Shown one piece after another: positions 25,801 through 34,800 of a stretch of 64,000 bases of DNA. The position numbers and the translations under genes are program-made. Under the pieces are notes generated by a model. It saw only the letters and a list, made by a program, of their open reading frames with translations. It made no database searches and was not told where the DNA came from. Each line of letters begins with the position of its first letter. Position 1 is the stretch's first letter. This stretch comes from Liolophura sinensis (lineage: Eukaryota; Mollusca; Polyplacophora; Chitonida; Chitonidae), in the NCBI RefSeq assembly GCF_032854445.1, contig NC_088305.1, forward strand, positions 22,546,955 through 22,610,954. Direction: 5' to 3'.

Positions 25801-28800
25801 TGTTCAGTGTTTTGACTATCAGAAAAACTTTCCTATTTCAGTGCACCAAATCTCCCACTTCTATTTATTTCTGGCAACGTGCAGGATCACAGGAAAACAG
25901 GAACACGGGAACATTGTAATTTAACTAACCCAAACATTTTAAAAATATCTAAGTTACTCCTAGACTATCCCTCACACCCTCATCCCATATCATGCAGTTA
26001 GGCCCTTGCACCCACATTCTGCTACATGTATAAAACATCCAACGTGTCCAGTAATAACCCTACTTTCTCCAAGAGGAGATAACTCCCACAGGATTTGTTT
26101 GACATCTACCATGATGTATGCAGTGATAGGCATCGCCCACAGACAATTAACTCATTAATTAATGAAGTGTTTGGCCACAACTCTTCACATTCCTGACTAT
26201 TAGACTAGTAGGCTAAGAAATGTGAAAAGGAGGACCAAGGCCAAGGCAAAAACGGCATCAGGGGTTAACTGCATAATGATTGAAGTCAAGCAGCACATTA
26301 AACCGGCACTAGCATCTACCTGACCTTTAACCTTTGTCACCACATGACTGTTCTCAGGCTGTAATTACCCAGTGGTATGTATAGTCTATGCCAGGTCTGT
26401 ATACACAGGCCACAGCCCCCACACACAGCCACACTGCAGGGTTGTGTCACTGTTGTTTCAATTGTATGGAAGTGCAGCTTTTCCTTAATACTTTGTAGTT
26501 GCAGTATAATTTTGTTCATAACTAAGATACTTATTCTGAGAGTTCTACTGATCATAGAAATGTATCTTGAGGTTTACGAGCAAGGTGCTCTGTAGAAAAT
26601 ATCTTAACTGCTATGAAAATGTAAGTTTTAACTACCCTTTTGAGCCTGGATGGCATTAAGCCTATATGATCTGCTGCGTAACCCATGCCACCAGGACAAA
26701 GGTCCCAGATCAATGTATGTATGTCCGTATGCTTGGGGTTTAACATTGTACTTAACAATTTTTCAGTCATATGACGACGAGGAGTCATTAGGTGTGTGTA
26801 CATATATTGTGTCTTCTTGTGGCAGGGCGAGTCCATGCCAGCAAAGCCCTGCCGCCACTGAAGCATCATGCCGCAGACACTATATATGAAACCCCACCCA
26901 GTCACATTATACTGACACCGAGCCAACCAGTCCTGCTTTCCTTGCTCTAGCCAAGCAAGGTAGCAACAAATACCATTTTTAAAGTCTTTGGTATGACCCT
27001 GTCGGGAGTTGATTCCAGGTCTCCCGATTTGAGGCCAACGCTCTAACCATTAGGCCACCGAAAGGGTCAACTCCAAATCAAGACTAAACATAAGCTAAAT
27101 GATGTGCATATGAGAAACAAAACTTACATGTACTCTGCACGGTCTCACACAGGCAATTGTGAGTGAACTCCTTGTAATGGTTTGTTTAGAGGCTTGACTC
27201 AACCTAACCTATCCTGCACCTCTAAAGTGTTTGCACAACACTATAGCTCTGAGCACATGTAGCAGTGTGTACTACTTATGATGCTAGCGGTGTACTTTAG
27301 TATGTTAACATATGTATTGACAATAAATCAGCTCCCGTGTTTCTGTAACATAGTTTATTCACTATAATTTTTTGACATTTCTAACAGTTTGAACTTCCTG
27401 GCATATCAGCTGTACTGCAGTTACCACATGTATGCATCCTTTAATATGTGACAGGATACAAATGTTAAGGTACGCATTGGATATAGCACCAGTTGTAACA
27501 GCTGATGAGATTTACTGTCTTATCTGTCATACACATTACTGGCAACGTCTGACACTGAATGATAAGTCCAAGGTCACAAATAGCACACACATTTTACCCA
27601 ACTCTTATATAACACCTCGATAGGGCTTTATGTAAGAGAGTAACAGTAAACACCTCACGGTGTCCAAAAATATCCTTCCCATCAATACAAAACGTAAGTA
27701 TTCATATAACCCATTTCCATCAATACACATAAATGCCTTTGAGATCAACACATCATTCTTTTTTTATATCCGTAAATATCCCTGTTCAAACTTGCTTCCC
27801 TGAAATTCTTTCCATCAGCATGGATCCACCCTTGCTTTAGCTCTCTCCTTAATGCTTTCCATAACTCGGATATCCAGTTGATCATTTGGCCAGATAGTGT
27901 TCAATCTCCTGCCCCCTCCCAATTTTTAGGCACTGTTCTTTGAGCTGTGTGCTCGTACTTCAATAATGCATCTTTCCATCTTTTTTCCTCTCGAAATTGT
28001 TTAAAAATAGAGTCTGTAGCCAGCACTGATCTCCTACTCAGACTGTCCACATGGATGGGTATATATCCACCCTAAATCCTTCACAAATTTGACCACAAAA
28101 CAGTACATACTGTACATTGACGCATTAAACAAATGTGATCTCATCTATTTCTTAATTCCTGTGAGCCACATACATGAATGTGTCCACATCTTAGCAATAG
28201 ATATTTGTCTTCAAAATCTCATGAGTTATTAAATTGCATCTAAATTCAGAGCCGTATGAAGAAAAACATGTAAGGTTCTGATCCCAGACTTTAATGCTGA
28301 CATTGTGACTGTGCATAAAGAAACTTTAAATAATGCAACTCAAAATGATGCTTTCCAAGAACTTTTAAATCTGTGAATGAAAAACATTTAAAAGGAGAGA
28401 AGAGAGAGGGAGGAGAGAGTGTCGTTGAATCTGCGCTGTGCTAGAGTAAGGTAGTGTATAGTACGGTATACAGTCTCTTGGGCTTGCAGAGTTAAGTGTT
28501 GAGCTGTGTCGCGCCAAAACGGCCCAGTGGGTTGGTTGGATGCTTTTCCCGCTCGGATATTTCACTGACGTCCGCGTCACCTTCTCCAATGGTCGACGAG
28601 CGGGACGGACCAGTGAGCGACGGGTGAGCGAAACGTTGGCAGGTAAAGCTGGGTTGAGCAGCTCCCTCGGCTCCCACTCGCCAAAACTGACTAGCGGGTC
28701 AAGACGCGGTATTGGCGCGTGAACTTCGTTCACCTCCCCGCGAATGTGATAAAAATGAGGTGTGTGTGTGTTGGGGGGGGGGGGAGGGGGGAGGTCTATG

Positions 28801-31800
28801 AAGAGACAAGATGCTACAGCTATAACAACGCCAGACAACGCTCACCAAGACGCTGTCAGTATGAAACGATCCGTTTCTGCCAATCCTCTGCTGCCAGAGG
28901 CTGCCGAGAAGGTGTGCGAGCCATCCCTCAGCGAGGCCGTGACCAAGCTTCAACTTGCCACGTGGCTGTGGGTGGGGATGCGTTATGAAAAAATGATTGA
29001 GATTCTACAATGTACCATAGACCCCGACTTCCCACCCAAGCCTGCCGTTCTCGACGGCTACGTTGAAGGAACTGGCTGCGGATATAACCGAGGTGAGCTT
29101 GACGATGCGTCAGCCGTTATTCTACGACTGGTGTCTTTCCACTCTGTCCACCCCTGACGGCACCATATTCGTCCACGTGAAGAAATGGAGGGTATACCGA
29201 CCAGGCAGTCTATTCTACCCGACCAAAGAAGGTGTCACCCTCAACTACCTAACCAAATGGCAAAACCTCGGGGAAGCCATCCCAGGCATGGACAGGTTGC
29301 TGGTGGCAGCCGAGGGAGAGGCCGGTACTGGCGGCGACGACGATGACAACGTAGAGGCGGATACCGTGATATTCGGCCTGGTGCAGTCGAAACTGGTGTC
29401 GCTGAATTGCTGTGGAATGCGTACGACGTGGATCTCCAGCTCCACATCCTAGAGTTGCAGCGCAAAGCGTACGCTCCAGGCGTCAACAAACAACGCCCAG
29501 GCATGATCGATCAGACAACCCCCTTTCTGCATGACCGAGAGTTGGCCGTCAGCATCGTGGACAAAGCTCCAACCCGTTATTTAAAAGAGAGAACCGTGCT
29601 CGTCAATTTCATGCGCCATGCCCGCAAGGCACCACTACCTTGGGACGCGGGGAAGGAAGTTAAGCAGCAACTGCGTCAGCTTTTGGACGAGACACTTATC
29701 AAGAAGGCCAACCCTTACTTCACCCGTATGTATGTGGAGCATATGGCAGCAACCTGCACACCAGTAGGTGCTTTTACTGCTCCACCCTCGCCGCCTTTTG
29801 GTGTCCCTCATACCACTTGCTATGGCGTACGGTAATCATTCTACCGATGTGTTTACAGGGACCCTGCCGGGGAGCGAGTTCTAAACATAGACCATTGCCA
29901 AGACTTTCATATCGGTGATTCATTCACCACCGTCACCACCACCACATTTTCCACGATAGAAAAGCACACATCATTATTGGAGTTCACATGCAATAATATT
30001 AAAAAAAGAAAAACAAATTGGACGTTGTACCCCCTGGCTTTTTTGTTGGTTATTTCTCATCTACACATCATGTGTTAGCTATGGTAATCCGCCTTAAGTG
30101 ATTTGATTGATGGATGTATTGCTCAGTCGGTGACGGCACTAGAATGACGGTGTCTTGCTTGTGTCTGTGTAGCCTGAAAAATCTGCGCACCACACCCTGG
30201 TGGAAAGAATGGGTGGGTGCCGTCACCAACCTTCGATGTTACGGATGTATTGAGTAGTATGATATCGGTTGTGCGGGCTTATGCCGAAGACGTCTGCCCA
30301 CACATCAAGGATCCCCGACCCATTCAGCGGTATTATTTGGGCAGCGTTCTTCCATGTTAATGTACGCGGTACGCCCCTCCAACAAGGCATCAGTACTCTA
30401 CAGGTGGTTCATGTTCACGGTACTCTGGCGTGTTTGTTTTGTTTGTTTTTGGCTTTGCTTTCGCCAGATCACACTTACTATATCCTCTCTCGCACGCGGA
30501 CACACGCACAAGGACGACACCGGACTATACCTCTCACCGGCAGCCAGCCACCTCGCCAGCAACAGCAGCAGGAACAGCACGCTCGCGGGCTGTCACTCAG
30601 AACCTTTCGATGCCAATCTCCATGCATTGTACTACGACCCGGACAGTCCAGCGAATTACAGCGGCGTCCAGCCCTGGCTCAAGGCAGCCCGGCAAGAAGG
30701 ACTCAAATTGAGTTGGGCCCACGTGTCGGCTTAGCTGGCCCAGCTGGACACGTACACGCTGAACCGTCCCGCTCGACAGCGCTACCCTTGTAACCGAGTT
30801 GTGGCTGGGGTTATAGACAGACAATGGCAGGCGGACCTGGTCGTCATAGGAGCGTTTGCCAAAGAGAACGACGACAACCGTTACCTACTTACCTGCATCG
30901 ATGTCCTCTCCAAGTACGTTTGGGTGCTCTCACTGCGCATAAAAACCGATCGAGGCGTTTCAACGGATATCCAAGACGGGCGTCGACCGTCGTTCCTGCA
31001 AACGGACCAAGGCAAATAGTTTCTGAACATACCGTTCCAGGCTTTTTAAAAGGAAAACTGAGCCTTCTTCTTTCACACTTTTGGCGAGACCAAAGTGTCC
31101 GTGGTAGAAAGATTTAAGTGTACTTTGAAAGGACGCACGTACGAATATTTCACCGCTCACAACACTCGGCGGTACCTCGACGCTTTACCTTCGTTGGTTC
31201 ACGGCTACAATCGAGCGTATCACCAGAGAATACGGCGGGCCCCCATCGAAGTCACCGCCCAGAACCAGAAAACGTATTTAACTCCGTCAGTGGCGGGGGT
31301 GCCTGTCACTTCCCATCGACCTGTCTCAAGGGATGGATCAGTGTGTACAAATATAAGCGTCAAGTCCGACATTCATATACCATTCGTAGTCCGTAAAAGG
31401 CCTTCCAAGTCGATAATCGCAAGATCCTTTTCCAAAACAACGTTTAATACTAACTCCCAAAGACAAAGGTATATAAGAAATTATACAAATAAGAAAAAAG
31501 CCGGTAACACACAAGAGGGAAGCGGTCATCAGTTTTCATTGATGCCGGGCAGATAATGAATATTCCAGGCATGAATTCCATATCGAAGTTCAATTTCGTA
31601 GTCTGTGGATGAGTTCCAGGTCAAATAACAATTAAACAAGTATCTCAGTCGCGCTTTAATTGCAACTGTTCATAAAGGCATCATGCGGGCTTGTGCGAGA
31701 ATAATGGCACCGTAGCAGCCGTGCTTGGAGTTCTCTTGTACATTTGAGTCTTGGTAGGTGGGTTGGCCGCGGAACAAGTCGGCCATTTATTATCTACAAG

Positions 31801-34800
31801 GGAAATTACACAAGACGCTCCTCCGGCGGTCCTGAAAGCCTTCTGATCTGTCACCACCGCCGCCGTCGCCACACCTGCCGTTGCCGAGTTACATCGCGGG
31901 TCGGCTTGACAGCATTTTCCCTGGCGAGGACCTATTGTCCATCCTGCTACCTACGGCATTGACTGGCGAGCGGGACGCCTCCCGACCAACCCATCACTTC
32001 CCGGACGAATTTTACGGGACCTACCAGTCCATCCCAGCCCCGCAGGCCACTTCCGCACCGATCACCGTTTCCACACCTGCCTAATCTCCACCCAACACGG
32101 CGCGGAGCGGCAGCAGCAGCAGCAGCCCATGCAGTACGTGCGCGAGGCATCTTTCTCTGAGAGATTTAGCACGTTTACCTACACAATGCATAAAACCTTG
32201 TACGCACAGTCAGTCGAATCAGTTGTTTCAACGTCAGTGTCACGCCAGCTCCAACGTTACGCCCCCTTTCTATCCCTGCTGACTGGAGCCACCCCAGTCA
32301 TTCGACGCGCCGTTCTGCGCGGCAACGATGCGGCTTTACTTCTGTGTTTGTGTGAATGTGTGAAGAATGTGTTAAGTGGAAACAGTCCACTTACGCGGAT
32401 CAAGAAGGTGAGTTACAGCGGCACAAGACGGATCTTCGCACCTTGGCCATGGAAAGTGTTTCCCTGTACAAGAAAGGACATATTGTTCAGAGCGGTGGTT
32501 TACTTGGAGCGCTGTCCGCTCCCTCGTTCCCATCGTAGCATCCGACGGAGGTGCCATCATTAAGGCCTTCACAGGGTAATGTAGCATGCCAAGAAAATGG
32601 CACTGGTCGAACAGCTCATCCAGCCACCACCCGTCTCCCCTTACCCCGTGCTCAGTACCGTCAAAATCCTCAACGCGCTCGACCAAGAGGTGGCATCAAG
32701 CCTCCGAGATACGACCCTCTCGAACAATGAGAAAATACCTTGGTATTACCACCGTCTTCAACACTACCGTGCGTTTCAAGATAAGTACCAACCCGCGTTG
32801 CACCCATGTTCAAGGAACCATGTTCCACGCCGTCAAGTCTGTCGGTCGTTTGAACGGAGGCGATTTTAGAGAGCGTCCTTATCGCTTTACGGTGAAAGAC
32901 TGCTCTGCTTGTCCATGGCATCAAACAAAATCCTTCTATGGCGGTGGACGGACCGCGGGGAACTGACCGTCGATGGGAACACCGTCCACGAGAGTAACAT
33001 GATCGACTTGGTGAGCGATGACTTGCGTGAAAGACAACACTTCCGACCCACCAGTTGGGAGGGCTTCGCCCGCGGGCTGAAACATCCTGTGAGACTGGGT
33101 ACGCAACCCAACTTGGTGGGGCGACACCGAATGATCAAACGATCGCTGGCGAGAGTGAATGCGGGAAAAGATGGACACACCACCGCAGACGAAAAAACGC
33201 AGACAACACCACCGTCTTTGCCCTGCCTTTCTCATCCTCCTGCCTCCCAGTACACCACTCCTCTTGCCCCTCGTACCCCGCAAAAGTGGAGTCCGTATTA
33301 AATACCGGCGACAGATGGTCAGTCTGCTCATAGGACATCACCCCACCAACATGTTTTATGGGACGCTGCCCAGTAACAACTCGTTCTGCTACTTCCGCAC
33401 CAATACCTTGGCGCATTTCATCACACAACTGCCACAGCGGATGCTTTTGAGTGGTGACCGGGAATGTGGGTCGGTATAAATACAATATTCCCGCACCTGG
33501 TTCAATGTGCGGCAAGACGAAGTGTGGTATGTCAAAGACTCCAAAGACGACCCACACCGCATAAGGTAAAATTCCCAACAGGCTATTACATTTCACCCAA
33601 CGCGCTTGCCTAGGCTCTGACAAGCTTATGCATATCGGTGCCGAGGATTTACAGGCCACCACGACAACGCTGTACGCTGGTGCCACTAATGCGCCTAGTC
33701 ACCACGATCGGGAACTACAAGCAGCACATCTCCAAGACCTTCGAACACGTGGAATACATCCCCTTGCGGCGCAAGAATTTCTCTACGGTGGAAATTGATA
33801 ATAGAGATAACACGGGACAATCCGTGCCAGTTGAGCGCGATAAAATGGCGCTTTACCTTTGCAATGAGCGTCATCGACAACCCCGCCAAATGTTGATCCT
33901 GCATCGACTATTACACCAAGCAAGCTGGCGGAGGTGGATTACCTGTTTTTGCAGTTGTACGGCGAGGTCACGGCTTGCTGGGCAGTTTCGTGTTAAAGCC
34001 TGCCTCGCGAGCGTTAGGAAAAACCGCATTAATTAAATGAACGAAAGTCATGGACGACGTGAGCGATGGAACACCTGTGAGCCAGGCCTTGAAACGACAC
34101 GCTGTCGAGGGAGGAAGACAGTTGTTGGTCAAAGGTGGTCGCTATACCCGATCCATGGTGCGCACCACACCAAACCACGGTCCGCGCCGGATATTTTTAG
34201 CTAACGCCATGCCTCTCCCGCACGACGAGTGTTGCCCTTCGGTCAGCAGTGACTGTGATTTGTGGACACTAACTCCTGCCCGATCCCAGCGTTTGAGAAG
34301 ATCGCTGGGATATCCACAGCCCCATCGCCAGCCTGAACGACGTGGAGCCCGTGCAATTTCTTATCACCAACGCGGATGGTGACACTTACTTGGACTTGGC
34401 TAACACCATGTTGTACGTGAAGGCGAAAAATCATCGACTGGGAGGGAGAGGTCCTGGTCGGCCGGCAAGAGTGCAACTAACCTGTGGCTGCATTTGTTGA
34501 AGCAACAGGTCGACGTTTCCCTGAACGACAAACTCATCACCGCTTCCGCCAACATGTACCGTTACCGCGTTGTTGTTTTCTTACGTCCAAGAAGGCCCAG
34601 CTGTCCTCCGCCTTGCGGTACAGGAACACTCCATGGATTGATGTCCAGTGAGGAGGATCCCGACTGCAAGACGGGCTTGGAGGAGGTGTTGAGTTTTGTG
34701 CGGAAAGTCAAAGTCACTAGTGGTGTTCAACCGAGGCATTTGAATCCCTTGGCTAAGGCCCCTGACAAGTACCCTATCCGCCGCGTGCTGACCAAGTATT

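Noticed and set aside
27066-27190. Cys-containing minus exon before donor 'ACAT|GTAAGT'
   Set aside because: A stop lies just upstream and there is no credible acceptor in between.
28365-28953. Minus ORFs of 84-157 codons at the left edge of the GC-rich block
   Set aside because: Pro- and Arg-rich shadows of GC-rich sequence, partly across a G-tract; no recognisable protein.
33135-33686. 183-codon minus ORF within the Polinton-like block
   Set aside because: Shadow of the plus-strand structural-module genes, which have recognisable motifs in the other direction.
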